Shown: positions 10,740 to 22,199 of the stretch, one piece after another | Numbering within the stretch: position 1 is the first letter of the stretch | How the letters are laid out: each line of letters begins with the position of its first letter | Origin: Tillus elongatus | Lineage: Eukaryota > Arthropoda > Insecta > Coleoptera > Cleridae | Reading direction: 5' to 3' | Length of the DNA: 64,000 nt | Assembly (NCBI GenBank): GCA_964006375.1 | Contig: OZ023270.1 | Coordinates: forward strand, 58,844,288-58,908,287 | The notes under the pieces: model-generated | What the model was told of the DNA's origin: nothing | The model's database searches: none | The model's input: the letters and a program-made list of their open reading frames with translations, nothing else | Translations under genes and position numbers: made by a program

Positions 10740-11735
10740 CATTTTATTTTCTTTTAATATTAGGACAACATCAATAATAATAATTTATTACTAAACTTCT
10801 TCGTTTTACAATTTTGAGATTTCATTTCTGTGCTTTCTTATTAGGTACCATTTACATTTACTTTTTTATATTCAGGCATACTAACGTTTCTCCTGCGAAG
10901 AAAGGCAGAGTAAAAATAACAGGAAACTCCTTTGAAATGCAAGTGGTTGTTTCTCTGCGGATAACCCTTGTCCTTATGCGGGAAAAGTTAGCCTTAATTC
11001 AGATCGGATTGGCCATGGAAAACGATTCGCCGGTGTTTTTGTCAGTGTGATCTTACCACCAGCGGTTTGCGAAGTGGAAAGCGCGTGGAGTGAATCTTAT
11101 ATTAGTTTTCTCTATTTGAAAATAATTGGTTTCACACTTTAATCATTTTAAAGGGAAAAAATGATCAGAAATTTTATAGGGACGGTGTGGAAAATGGGAT
11201 TCGCTGCTTTGAATCATGTTTTTCGTTTTGTTTGTAAGTGCAGTTCATAATGTAGGTCGTGGATTTCTGTGGTTGAAAATGTGTTAATTGTGAATACGAG
11301 AAAAGTGTACAGTGCAAGGCAATGTTAAAATATTGTAGATTAGTATTATTTAATCAGTTTTCTAATTAAATATAGTACAATCCATCCCATCAGCATGACT
11401 TTCAGCGGTCTCAAAGATCTGATTATATGGTTCAGCAAAGTAAGTTATCTCTACATAAGTAAAAAAAATGGTATTAGTTGTTTTAAGTTACACTATTGCC
11501 CAAACTAATGGAATCGGGCAATTTTTATGTTAAAATCGTTTTATTTCTTATGTAATTATAATTTCGTTTTATTATTATGATTATTCTCAAATAAATACTA
11601 CTAATACTACTATAATCAACTATATACTAGTAATGGGAAATATGGCCTCCTTTGCCAATCGTTATTTCTTATGTAATAATAAATTGGTAATATACAATCA
11701 AATAATATACAACGTAACAGGAAAGAAGATTGCCT
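10740..11735. other. Unassigned stretch with one modest open frame
   Basis: A 78-codon frame at 10814-11050 (+) contains SPAKKGRVKITGNSFEMQ. It has no family I recognise, no convincing splice sites and no neighbours that help. The rest is AT-rich and featureless. Confidence 0.3.
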
Positions 11736-11739
11736 TAGG

Positions 11740-12345
11740 CGTCAGTTTACCCTACACCAGAGCTGAATGACCCCTTCTATCATTTTTGTTTTTGTAGTGC
11801 ATTCAATTTTGTGTAGTCTATCCTTGTAGATGTCCATAAGTTTTCTAGAGGATTTAGATCAGATAAATTTCCGGGCCAAGCTAGAAGAACTATCTTCTTA
11901 TAGGCACTGGAAATATTTCAACATTTCATTTGTACATGAACCAGAGTTTTCTTGAAAATTGCTCTTCCTTGCGATTATATATTTTTCAGTTGTGTGTTCA
12001 ACTTCCGTCCCAACGACGATTGTTTTCGGCGATTGATTATGCCTTAGATTGGCACCATAGATTTCACCCTCATGTGAGAACAGTATCCTAAGAATATTTT
12101 ATTGTCTGGATGTTTTAGAGTTTGGTCATTACGCGTTGGAGTCAGTTTTTTTTAAATTAGAGACCTACTGGGGAATTTTTTCAGTCTCGTCTATAAATAA
12201 GACTTTTAAACGTTTTATAGCGTTCTCTACTACAGCTGGTGTATTTTCCGTTCCAGAGTCAGCCTCCGTGATTAGGGGTTGTTTCTTTTGTGGTCGAATA
12301 GCTTTTTTGACAAATTCTAAAAGCCCTGAGCGGACCTAGGGTGGT
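11740..12345 (-). pseudogene. Tc1-like transposase remnant
   Basis: The minus strand gives an N-terminal part with LLEFVKKAIRPQKKQPLI. Much further along is a WPGNLSDLNPLENL segment, corresponding to the Tc1 catalytic WPGNSPDLNPIENLW motif. After that comes a KDRLHKIECT-like tail. Many frameshifts and stops separate these pieces, and no intact frame exceeds about 70 codons. Confidence 0.6.
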
Positions 12346-12407
12346 TGGGTCATGAATAGGTACGTCGTTTACTGACTGCTGTCTTGTTACAGCCCGGGAC
12401 TTGTTTT

Positions 12408-12531
12408 TAGTGAATTTTCTTTAAAAAATTCACTAATGAGATCTCGACTTTCGAATTAAAAAAAAATTCTTCAAATGAACGCTAATTAGGCCACCTAGAA
12501 CACATATCCGGGGTCAGTTCCAATTTTTCTA

Positions 12532-12604
<73 letters not shown>

Positions 12605-12619
12605 ATATGTATGTATATA

Positions 12620-12702
<83 letters not shown>
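12408..12702 (+). repeat. (TA)n-associated repeat, left module plus TA tract
   Basis: This is one copy of the dispersed family. It opens with the hairpin TTAGTGAATTTTC / AAAATTCACTAATGAG, continues through TTCAAATGAACGCTAATTAG and CACATATCCGGGGTCAGTTC, and enters a (TA)n tract at about 12537-12702 that includes short TATG interruptions. After the tract the sequence departs from the family. Confidence 0.85.
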
Positions 12703-12703
<1 letters not shown>

Positions 12704-12826
12704 AGGAAAAAGGGTTAAAGGCAGAGCCGCAAGGAGACAACCGCATACACGTGTTTCAAGCTTATTAGCCATCATCAGTACGGTATAGCCAGGTGAAGAT
12801 GCGAACACTCTGGATGAAGATCCAGA

Positions 12827-12957
12827 GAAGAAAACACAAAATTGTCCGGGAAAACCTGGCTAACGAACTTTTTCAAGCCGCTTGCAAGACGAAGGTACTT
12901 ACCAAATTTAATCAAAATCGGCCCATTATTTTTTGAGTCATCAGTGTGGTACATACG

Positions 12958-13052
<95 letters not shown>

Positions 13053-13480
13053 TATGTACCACACTGATGAAATTTGGTAAGTACCTTCGTCTTGCAAGTG
13101 GCTTGAATAAGTTCGTTAGCCAGGTTTTCCCGGAGAATTTTGTGTTTTCTTTCGGAAAAAATGTATATCTCTGGAAATAACAACGTAAGGGCAGCCAAAT
13201 TTAGTACGCCTAGCCAAATTTAGTACGCGTGTTTGTATCATAAGGAGCGAGCCATGTACCAAAATTTGGGTCTGTAAGTTTAAAGACAAAAAGTTATGGG
13301 TGGTTAAAGAAAAACATTTGGAATTTTCCTGAAAACGTCAAAATCGCGATTTGAAACGTCAAAATCGCGATTTGAAACTTCAAAATTCGCAACATTTAGG
13401 CAAAGAACCTGAAAGAAACACTGATTATGTAAAGAAAATGTCCCAAGGAGAGTGTTCTGCAAACCCTTAAGTTTTGGCTT
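12827..13480 (+). repeat. Palindromic copy of the (TA)n repeat, centred on the TA tract
   Basis: The (TA)n tract occupies 12961-13049. The left arm (12827-12960) is the reverse complement of the right arm (13050-13152), except for about 28 bases missing from the right arm. Both arms are the family's right-hand module (GCGTATGTACCACACTGATG, then AAGTGGCTTGAATAAGTTCG). The module continues to about 13480. Two small direct duplications sit there: CCAAATTTAGTACGC near 13195-13225 and CGTCAAAATCGCGATTTGAAA near 13346-13377. Confidence 0.85.
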
Positions 13481-13499
13481 CAAGTGGTTTAACGGCCTA

Positions 13500-14110
13500 T
13501 AATTTTTAGCTAATTTTCCTAGAAAAAATCGTTAAAGGAGGAGACCGCGACTTTTTAATTTTAAAACGGTTTCTTCAAATGAGTGCAAACTAGGCCCCCT
13601 AGAATCCATATCCGGGTTTATTTTCAGTTTTTTTCCGTTTACATATATACAGGGTGACGCATTTCTACGGTAAAGCTCAATACAATTGGTGGTCCATAAG
13701 TCGTTGGTGATCCCTACAATTGTTTATTTCGAACAACCTTATATTATTGCATTTTTGCATTTTTTTTATCAAAATATGCATGTTTGTAAAGAAAAAAAAT
13801 CGAGACGCAGTAAGTGCATTTTGGTAGCGAATTTTCATTAAATCCTTCAAATTTCAATAACTCAATTTGCTACTAACATTAACCTAAGGTTTGTTGGAAA
13901 CATTTAAAATTTATTTCTGGAAATTTTTTGTACATTTGGAAACAGTAAATAATTTTGATAAAATATGGTACATTGTTTCTACTATATAGGTTATACCGGT
14001 AACCATATTGATGTCTGCTTGCATTAGAGAGACATATTTGCTATTAAAAATATTTTTATGAAAATTCACTTCCATAACACACTTGCTGCGCATAGACTTT
14101 TTGTGGTTTA
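13500..14110 (+). repeat. Left-module fragment followed by a MITE with ~37-bp terminal inverted repeats
   Basis: At 13560-13645 the left module recurs without the tract (ACTAGGCCCCCTAGAATCCA in degraded form). From about 13801 to 14096 lies a roughly 295-bp element. It begins CGAGACGCAGTAAGTGCATT and ends with the complementary ACACTTGCTGCG. A homologous 275-bp copy, including the sequence upstream of it (CCATAAGTCGTTGGTGAT), is found at 55975-56366. Confidence 0.75.
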
Positions 14111-14189
14111 GATTGCTATGTCGAAGCAAACACCTTGTCATCTCTTGGTGTTATCTTTCTTTTACTCACACAGTTTTATTATTTTTTTT

Positions 14190-14500
14190 CCTTTTGTGCT
14201 AAGTGAAGATTGGAACCTGTGTTGATCACTGATATGTACATTTTTGGAGAACCCAATTCACCACAACACATTTTTAAAGACCTGACGATCATTTGACTAA
14301 CTATTTAGAATAGGTCATATTCTGATGGCGCTAATATTGTTAGTGACACGATAGTTAGGTCTTTAAACATTGGAGAAAATATGAGCTGTTACGAATTTTA
14401 GTTTGGAACGCATTGTAGAAGGATTATTATTTACGAATCTTCAAATGAGCGCGAACTAGGCCCCCTAGAACACATATTCAGGGTCAGTTTCAATTAAGTG
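14190..14500 (+). repeat. AGTGAAGATTGGAACC-type foldback fragment
   Basis: The motif AGTGAAGATTGGAACCTGTG, followed by GAGAACCCAATTCACCACAA, is shared with the palindrome at 40497 and with 50578. A local hairpin pairs GACCTGACGATCATTTGACTAAC near 14280 with its complement near 14345-14375. Another left-module fragment follows at 14440-14500. Confidence 0.65.
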
Positions 14501-15324
14501 AAGGCAAAGGTTGGATCATTAGATGGAATAAGTAGAAGGAAAGATAAATCTGATGTGCCAAAATTTGAAGTATGTTACATTTGGATGGAGTTTTTGATCA
14601 GTTTTTGGTAGAATCTTATTAAATTATGTTATTATGCAGCACAAGTCTCGGCTTACTGCGAAGACATTTTGTGATAACACATAGGGCTAAATTGAATCAT
14701 AACTTCCACATAGCTGTGATGATTTATTTTCTTCAAAAATCGAATGAATTTAGGGCCCATGAGTTGACCACAACGAAAATATTTGTATTCCTATAGCCAT
14801 AAACTTTTGAAACGTTATATTACTCAAGTTTTATTGAAAAAGATGTTAATTTTCATCAACTCACCCTTATTTATCGCCTACCCCCTGAAGCGATCATACT
14901 CAAAAACAATTGGAAGCGTTCCTTTGTCGGGTGCTAACTGGATACCAAATTTGAAGATGATATATCAATTCGTTCGAAAGTTATTGCGCCTATTGACAGA
15001 CGTACATGCCGACAGACCGACCGACCGACAGACCGGCAGAGAAAAAGTTTTTAGTTATAGAATCAAGTTTTCTGTATGTTTTAAGACTTATCCTGCCGTT
15101 TTAGCAAAAAAAAAAACTAAATTTTTGTAACAATGTACCACCCCCACATTCAACTTCTAATTTAATTTCAGCGCAGAATACCAGATGATTGATGAAGTTA
15201 AACGTTTTCTAATAAATAAACCCTAAAACGTTATATTACTCGAGTTTTAAGGAAAAATGTCAATTTTCACCAAATCACTCCCCATTCGTCCCCTACTCTT
15301 TAAATCGATTTTACCCAAATAGTA

Positions 15325-16257
15325 CAGGCAATAGAGGAGCCCGTTACTCTTGTCCATAATGCATGAAACTACAGAAGTTATTTTTTATATAGATAGGTTC
15401 AGAATAACGTGCTGAATGTAAAAACACGAAATCCTTACAAATTAGGACGGCGAAAGTGCCGCCATTTTGAGAAAAACCGTTTCGGCCTATATCTCGGTAA
15501 CCGTGCGCTTTAGGCCAAAAATAGTTATGATCTTTATTGTTGGATTTCTCATCTTTTTTGTTCAATATTTTGTTGTATCGCCCACCGTTTACAACGTATA
15601 CGACTTAGCATTCATTTATTGACTTTTTTTACCTATATCTTGGTTAATAATTGTTCAAGAAATAAATTGCTTATAACTTAAATTTTCAATCGGCAAATTT
15701 CCTACAATTTTTACCGAAAGCCTTTTTTCTCAAAATCAATATTTTCAAAGTTATAACGCGTTAAATGTTGCACTTTTCAATCGACAAATTTTTCTGGAAA
15801 TATTTTAGTAAAATGAAGGACAATGACGGTTGAAGCTGATTTCAGGCTTTGTAAAACACTGTTCTTGAGACATTTTCTTTCCATAGCTGATATTAGTTTC
15901 AGGTTCTTTGCGTAAATGTTGCCAATTTTTACGTTTTAAATCGCGACTTTGACGTTTTGGGGAAAACCGCAATTTATTTTTCTTTAAATGCCTATAACTT
16001 TTTTATCTTTTAACTTACAAAACTAAATTTTAGTGGGTAATTTACCTATTATGACATAAACCGGCGTACCAAATTTGGTCGCCCTCACTTTGTTATTTCC
16101 GGAGATATGATCTTTTTCGGAAGGAAACACAAAATTTTCCGGGAAAACCTGGGCCGATTTTCCTGGCTAACGAACTTATCCAAGCCACTTGGAAGAAGAA
16201 GGTATTCACCAAATTTAATCAAAATCGGCCCCTTATTTTTTGAGTTATCGATGTGAC

Positions 16258-16350
<93 letters not shown>

Positions 16351-16886
16351 TAAATTAAAACTGACCCCGGATGTGTGTTCTAGGGGGCATACTTAGCGCA
16401 CTTTTGAATTTTTTTTCAAAATTCAAAAGTCGTGGTCTCTTCATTAGTGATTTTTTAAAAGAAAATTCACTAATATTGATTTGAGAAAAAAAAATTTCAT
16501 TAAAAATTCTAGTAAATTTGTCGATTGAAAAGTTAAGTTATAAGCACTTTATTTCTTAAACAATTATTAACCAAGATATAGGTAAAAAAGTCAATAAATG
16601 AATGCTAATAGTCGTATAAGTTGTAAACGGTGAGTGATACAAAAAAAAAATTACAAAAAATATGAGAAATCCAATTATCTACAATAAAGGTTATTACTAT
16701 TTTTGGCCTAAAGTACACGGTTACGGAGATATAGGCCGAAACGGGTTTTCTCAAAATGGCGGCACTTCCGCCCTCCTAATTTGTAAGGATTTTGTGTTTT
16801 TACATTCAGTACGTCATTCTGAACCTATCTATATAAAAAAAAACTCCTGTAGTTTAGTGCAGAAACAAATTCTCTATTGCCTGTAC
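15325..16886. repeat. Large inverted repeat (~375-bp arms) around a (TA)n repeat copy
   Basis: The left arm (about 15325-15704) and right arm (about 16512-16886) are reverse complements. Read outward, both encode the same chance peptide segment (NGFSQNGGT, then CKDFVFLHS) on opposite strands. The spacer holds a reverse-oriented copy of the (TA)n family (about 15800-16472), with the tract at 16261-16347. Outside the arms, a direct repeat with a GTGCTAACTG...CCAAATTTGAAGA block and CAGACCGACC runs follows on both sides (about 14930-15030 and 16910-17010). Confidence 0.85.
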
Positions 16887-17109
16887 TAAAAAACAATCTG
16901 AACCGTTCGTTTGTCGAGTGCTAACTGTATGCCAAATTTGAAGACGACATCTCAATTCCTTCTAATGTTATCGTGGCTACAAACAGACCGACATGCGGGC
17001 CGATAGACAAAAAAATTTCTTTCCCAAATCATGTTTTATATATGTTTTTATACTTTTTACGTCGTTTAAGCATACAAAAAAATTGAAATTTTTGTGGCCA
17101 ATGCGATAC

Positions 17110-17170
17110 TTCCACACGTTGTGACGATGTGGAGGTAATAAATAAATAAATAAATAAGTATTTAAATAAA
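17110..17170. other. Short (AAAT)n-like tail
   Basis: GGAGGTAATAAATAAATAAATAAATAAG ends just before the inverted repeat of the next transposon. It may be the 3' tail of a retroposon, but nothing upstream confirms that. Confidence 0.3.
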
Positions 17171-18384
17171 TGGGTGGACAAAACGATTGCAACATTTAAT
17201 TGTTAAATAAAATATTTTTCTTTTTGCAAAATAGTACTGTTTTCATTTCCACTATACTACATGGGTTCCGATTAAGAGTGGAACGAAACATCCAGCCGTT
17301 GCTGGCATACTCTTTTCGTAAAATTTCCGAGAACAACTATACATATTGCCATTCAATTTCTCCAATGACTCTTCAAATTCCATCTTTCAGCTCATTAATT
17401 GTTGGCTTATGGAAATATGTGCTAGACTTCAGAAAAGACCACAACCAAAAGTTGCATGACGTGAGATCATATGATCTCGGTGGTCAGTTCTAATTGCCAT
17501 TGCGGCAGATAACACTGTTCAGGAATCACTCTCTGATTGTTTCCTGTGCTGTGTGACCGGCTACTCTGTCCTGCTGGAACCACATGTCCAGATCCATTCC
17601 GACCAATGCAAGCCGCAGAAACTGTAACTGCATTGCGCAATTCGTTCTCAAGGAAATATGGGTTACTTCTCCAGTCCCCAATTCACACCAAACAGTGACT
17701 TTGTGTGAGTGAATTTTTTCTTATGAACTAGCTGAGGCTTCTCAGCAGCTCAGATATGACAGTTGTGTGTTCATATCCGTCTTAGGTGGAAGTACGCTTC
17801 ATCGCTAAACATGATTTTCTTCGAAAAGTGAACGTAAGTTTATTGATTTTGCAATATACAGATGACAAATTCGCGACGCTACGCATGACATCCGGGCTTA
17901 AGTTATTTAGTTAACTGGACTACATAAGGATGGAGATGAAGATATTTTTTTAAAATTCGATGTAAAGCTGTTTTGGAAATTTGTGAACGGCCGCGAGTCG
18001 AAGTTTTTGAATCCGCGGCAAATCTTTGAGACACTCTGGCAATATTTTCGATAGATCGTCCTGACCGGCGACGATTTCGTGTTTTTTTCCATCAACAGCT
18101 GAACCAGTTTTCTCCAATTTGTTGACCATTCGCTGAACTGTTGGACCATTGGGTGCGTTTTTCCGACCGAAAATTGCTCGTAATCTGCAAACTGTTTCCG
18201 CAAAACTTTCTCAATATTTAAATTAAGTTTTAACAATTAAAACGCATTGTTTAATTGTGTACCGCTTCATTTCTAATAACCCAGATGTGTCTATTTCATG
18301 TCTGCGATCATTTGAGCGGAGCATACTTGATTTTACAAAAAATATTGGGAAATATAAATGTCGCACTCTTGTTGGACCACCCAT
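17171..18384 (-). mobile_element. Full-length Tc1/mariner-superfamily transposon
   Basis: The element is about 1.2 kb. Its ends are TGGGTGGACAAAACGATTGC on the left and, on the right, the complement of TGGGTGGTCCAACAAGAGTG. Each is followed by a matching ACATTTA. The exact target duplication is unclear because the flanks are AT-rich. The transposase lies on the minus strand and is broken. Confidence 0.8.
17200..18236 (-). pseudogene. DDxD transposase pseudogene
   Basis: From about 18236 on the minus strand the order is an N-terminal HTH region (FADYEQFSVGKTHPMVQQFS in one frame, FGRKNAPNGPTVQRM in the other). Further HTH segments follow (LSKILPECLKDLPRIQKL). Then comes FSDEAYFHL, containing the first catalytic Asp, a CGSSRTE / WFQQDRV region with the second, and a C-terminal PTINELKDGI and RVIGEIE. 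The family motif order is complete, but frameshifts and stops occur throughout. The region from the second to the third Asp is too damaged to measure. Confidence 0.8.
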
Positions 18385-18386
18385 TA

Positions 18387-19744
18387 ATATTATTTTTTTA
18401 TTTTTTTATTTCCACAACACATCACGAGGGCTTACTGTCTAAATACTATCGTACCGTGGGTGTCGACAAGGAGGAAAAAGGCAACTTGTTAATTCTGGAC
18501 TTGAAGGTTTGGAGGTTCGGGGGAGAAGGAAAAACATGTGCCGGCAAGGAATTCCACAACTTGGAAGTCCTCGGGACAAAAGAGCGGGCATAATAAGATG
18601 TTTTATGTCTGGTGACCTGGACAGTGAAAGGGTGCATTCGCTCTGTTCCCCTGGTAGACCTGTTGGGGGCAGCAGGTGGAGGAACTATGGAATAAAGCTC
18701 CCCTGAGCACTGCCCGTGCAGATATCTATAAACGAGAGAGAGAGGTCACCAACGGCACGTCGGTGGGCAAGGGATGGCAGCCTTTGGGTGAGGGTAGGGT
18801 CACCAATGAGACGTATAGCTCTCTTCTGAATGGAGTCCAGGATAGCGAATGTAGAAGCGGCAGCAGCACCCCAGATGTGGGAGCAGTATTCGAGGTTTGG
18901 CCTTATTTGTGAAGTATATAAGGTATAGAGATTAGCTGGTGAAAAGTATTTGCGAGCCCGGAAGAGGAAACCTAATTTCTTAGCAGCCGCTTCTGCAATT
19001 GATGTGACATGTTGGTGCCAATTGAGATTTCGATCCACAGAAATGCCAACAAGTGAGAAGGACTCATTACTTTGTATTACTTGGTTGTTCATTGTGATGG
19101 TTCTAGGGCTGGTGTATCTTTTATGAGAAAGAAAACAAGACTGAGATTTAGTGGGGTTGAATTGTACAAGATTTCTACTTCCCCAGTCTAATTTTTTTTT
19201 GGAGATCCGCGATCCCTCCATGAGTCTGCGATCCTCATCTAATTGGGCCAAAGAGACAGGCTTAGAATATTGTATATTTGAGTGGAGGGTGCTGTCGTCC
19301 GCGTAACTGTGAACTGGGTTGGATGTGCTAGAGAGGAGGTCATTGATGTGGAGAAGAAACAAAGTAGGGGCTAAAGCTGAACCTTGAGGACCTCCTGCAT
19401 TAATTGGATATAGTTTAGAGGAATGGCCATCCACAGCAACAGAAATGTTCCGGTTGGAGAGGAAGTTTGCTGTCCAGGTACATAGTTTTGGTGGTATGCC
19501 AAAGGCCGGTGGTTCATTAAGCAGCGCTGCGTGCCAGACCTGGTCGAAGGCTTTGGATATGTCTAGAGCGACAATCTGGGATTCACCGTGTAGTCCCATA
19601 GACTTGTTCCAAAAATGGGTGAAAAAAGAAAGGAGGTCGGCAGTTGATCTGCGCTTACGGAATCCATACTGCCTGTCGTGGATTAGACTGTGTTTTTCAA
19701 GAAATTTTAGTAATTCGGTGTTTATATACTTTTCCATCACTTTG
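18387..19744 (-). mobile_element. 5'-truncated Jockey-type LINE (RT domain and 3' end)
   Basis: This is a non-LTR retrotransposon. Its 3' A-rich end is at the low coordinate, seen as a T-rich run at about 18390-18412 on the plus strand. Compared with the longer copy at 51190-53515, homology stops at about 19744 (CTTTTCCATCACTTT), so the copy is truncated inside the reverse transcriptase. Its 3' end lies within a few bases of the terminal repeat of the transposon at 17171-18384. Confidence 0.88.
18446..19740 (-). pseudogene. LINE reverse transcriptase (Jockey-type), nearly open
   Basis: A 351-codon frame (19740 down to 18685) covers most RT motifs: HDRQYGFRKRRST, ALDISKAFDQVWH (catalytic Asp), NAGGPQGSALAPTLF, and HSYADDSTLHSN, the catalytic YADD box. 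The thumb region follows, with QFNPTKSQSCFLSHKR, GISVDRNLNWHQHV and PNLEYCSHIWGAA. After a frameshift near 18700 the C-terminus HPFTVQVTRHKTSYYARSF, then RTSKLWNSLP, is read at 18637-18446. The PQG motif is preceded by GG rather than the usual GV. No RNase H domain is present, consistent with the Jockey/CR1 groups. Confidence 0.9.
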
Positions 19745-19854
19745 GCTGAAGATTAATGGTTTACAAATAGCTACAAAACTTTGTTGGATTATTCTTCGAT
19801 TGGTATAATCTCTTATTAATATTGATTCGATTTATAAATTTCTCCGGTCACATA

Positions 19855-20222
19855 AAATGTGTGTGTGTTTTGTTTCTTTAACGTTGGCCTATTTCCACGA
19901 GTATGGCCAATTACCGACGCCAGGGATGAGTTTCACCTCACTATCCTGGAAATTTTGCCGAACCCCTGCCTTTCTGTAAGGAGGGTAGGGATATTTAACG
20001 TGCCCAACATAGCATGGACACGGAACCGACGGCTTTACGCCCCCTCCGAAGGGCGGAACGTGCAGACATTCAACTTGCTCAAATACAATGCCAGAACCTC
20101 GGTTGATGTTAATATTACAGTTTGTACTTAAAAAGTGAAGGAGAACCCTGGGATCGAACCCAGTACCCTTCGGTTCAGAGGCACCCTTTCTTGCCCCTGA
20201 ACCACCGAGGCTCTAAATCACA
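19855..20222 (-). repeat. tRNA-headed SINE, about 365 bp
   Basis: On the minus strand the head at 20222 downward contains an A-box-like TGGTTCAGGGG and a B-box-like GGTTCGATCC. Other tRNA-like features follow, then a body with GAGGTTCTGGCATTG, CTTCGGAGGGGGCG and ATGTTGGGCACGTTAAA. The head matches 28801-28890 closely. The internal pol III boxes imply mobilisation by a LINE. It is not a tRNA gene, because the acceptor stem does not pair and the anticodon arm is degenerate. Confidence 0.75.
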
Positions 20223-22199
20223 TAAAATGGAACATTTATTAATGAGTTTTATGAAGCACTAACACGTTGTCTTAAAAAGAAACAACAGTGAAGCTATAAT
20301 TAATGTTGTTTACTCTGTGTAATCGAAAACTGTGAAGTTGTATGCATTTTCATATTTATTTATATATATGCTACTATATTGTTAACATTGTAGTTAAATA
20401 ATGTAAACATAAGTTCAATAGAGTTGGTTGAAAGTTAACCCAAACACTAGTGGGTTCTACACTAATGGTTCTATAATGACACAGATATCGACAGTCTTCA
20501 CCATTGTAAAAAACAATAATTGGAAATCAATACGAACTTACATAATTTAAGACATGAGCTATTTACCAAGGTAAATGGCCTGTTCCTACTATAATAGTAG
20601 GTGTGCATTCGGTGATAGTCATCGTATTAAAGTATTAAAGCGTTAATTTTGATTTGATTTGTTAACCCGTAATCAAAGAGTCTAGAATCGTTTGTGAAGT
20701 TAAAAATTCAAAAAAAAAATTATTCTATAATATATAGATGTCCTAAAAACTTAGTTATATATACTAAATTTTTTGGGATTTTCACAAAATTACCGGCCTT
20801 TTGTTTAAGGTTCTGAGGTATTTTAATTTTCGTTCAAAAATAACTCGTAAAAACAGTAACGCAGTTGTAATAATACATGCTATAAAAATGTTTTACTTTT
20901 ACAAGGGTTTTATTTATATACATGAAAAGTTTTATTTTTGCAGTTTCTTTACGGAACATACTGTATCTTAAGAATATAATGTTATTTTCATCGAAAATGT
21001 TCATTGTGCTAAGTAGCGTTTAAGCAAAAAATAACAAAAACACATGGTAATAACTTTACAGGAGATTATTAGTTCGCACAATGTTTCGGTCTCGCGACCA
21101 TTCTCGATAGGCACAGGATATATGAGGGTCCGAAACACTGTGTATGAGCTTAATGAACTATTTCCTGTAAGTTTTTATCACCTGTTTTTTTTACAAGATG
21201 CTTCACCAGGGGCCCAAGTGAAAATTAACTTCCCTTCAATTGTTTATTAATTTGGAACATATTTTCTTTCTTATTATTACCTCTTTTAATAATGATTTAA
21301 AAAAAATGTCTTTCCTTCTTCGAACTTTTGTGTCTAATAGTCGGCCTAATGTCAAATATGATTTCGCTTTGAACAAAGTCAAAAAGAATTTGTTGTTGCT
21401 TACTTTAACTTTTTATCGGGTTAGATATTTTCGTTTGTATGAATGTTTTCTTCCTTTTTGACATTAAAATATTATTTTTGACATTAAAATATTATTTTTG
21501 ACAGAAAGCTTTCATATTCTAAGAAAAGGTCAATTACATTTAATTGACGCCATTGCGTGACTTTGTATTTAAAATTTTGTGAAAATGTTATTTAATAATA
21601 TCGACTGTCTTTTTCCAGCCTTTTTTAGTTAGAGCATACTAATTATTATTACCTTAAAAAAATTGTATTTATAATAATAGTTATAATGAGGCAAAGACAG
21701 GGGAGTGAAAATATAGTTTATGTGGTGTCTTCAATTGAAACTTTATGTGTAAGTATTACCACTTTCGGAAGATCTGGTCTTCTCTGTTTTACAAGTATAT
21801 CAAATCTAGAGTAAGGTGTCAAAATGTTTGTGCTGGATAATTAAAGTTTTGTTGAAAAAAGGTGGTTTTAAAAGCCCTTAGTTTACGCGAAAAGAAGATG
21901 CAGCACCCATGGCTCCTCTTGGTGACAGCAGAATTGCGAGAAAGTCTAAATTTGGATGAAACTTTATAGGTGACAGTACATGATTTTAATTTGACAGTAG
22001 ACATTGTGAAAAAGAAAGCTTATCAAAATCGTGTTCAAACACAAGCAAAGGCGGCTTTTTGTATACACCTTGTAAAATTTAATACTAAATAATAACACTA
22101 GAAAAACGCATGGGCAGAAGTAGCGGATCAAAAAAAGATGAGCTAAATTTCTTTTTTTTTTTTTCACTGTCGTGTTTTCTCTTCTTCAGCTTCTTTGAT
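20223..22199. other. Gene-free AT-rich stretch
   Basis: No convincing coding exon. A small tandem repeat of TTGACATTAAAATATTATTT is present at about 21458-21500. Frames of 60-75 codons at 21044 and 21240 have no recognisable motifs. Confidence 0.45.

Noticed and set aside
12482..13198. Several long open frames encoding YIYIYI or IYIYIY repeats (also at 16085, 49704, 55077, 56480, 57317 and 57741)
   Set aside because: They are translations of (TA)n microsatellites, which have no stop codon in some frames. They have no start context, no conserved flanks and no independent protein signal.
14990..15050. CAGACCGACCGACC runs as a CRISPR-like array
   Set aside because: It is a simple microsatellite inside a dispersed insect repeat. 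There are no spaced identical repeats and the genome is eukaryotic.
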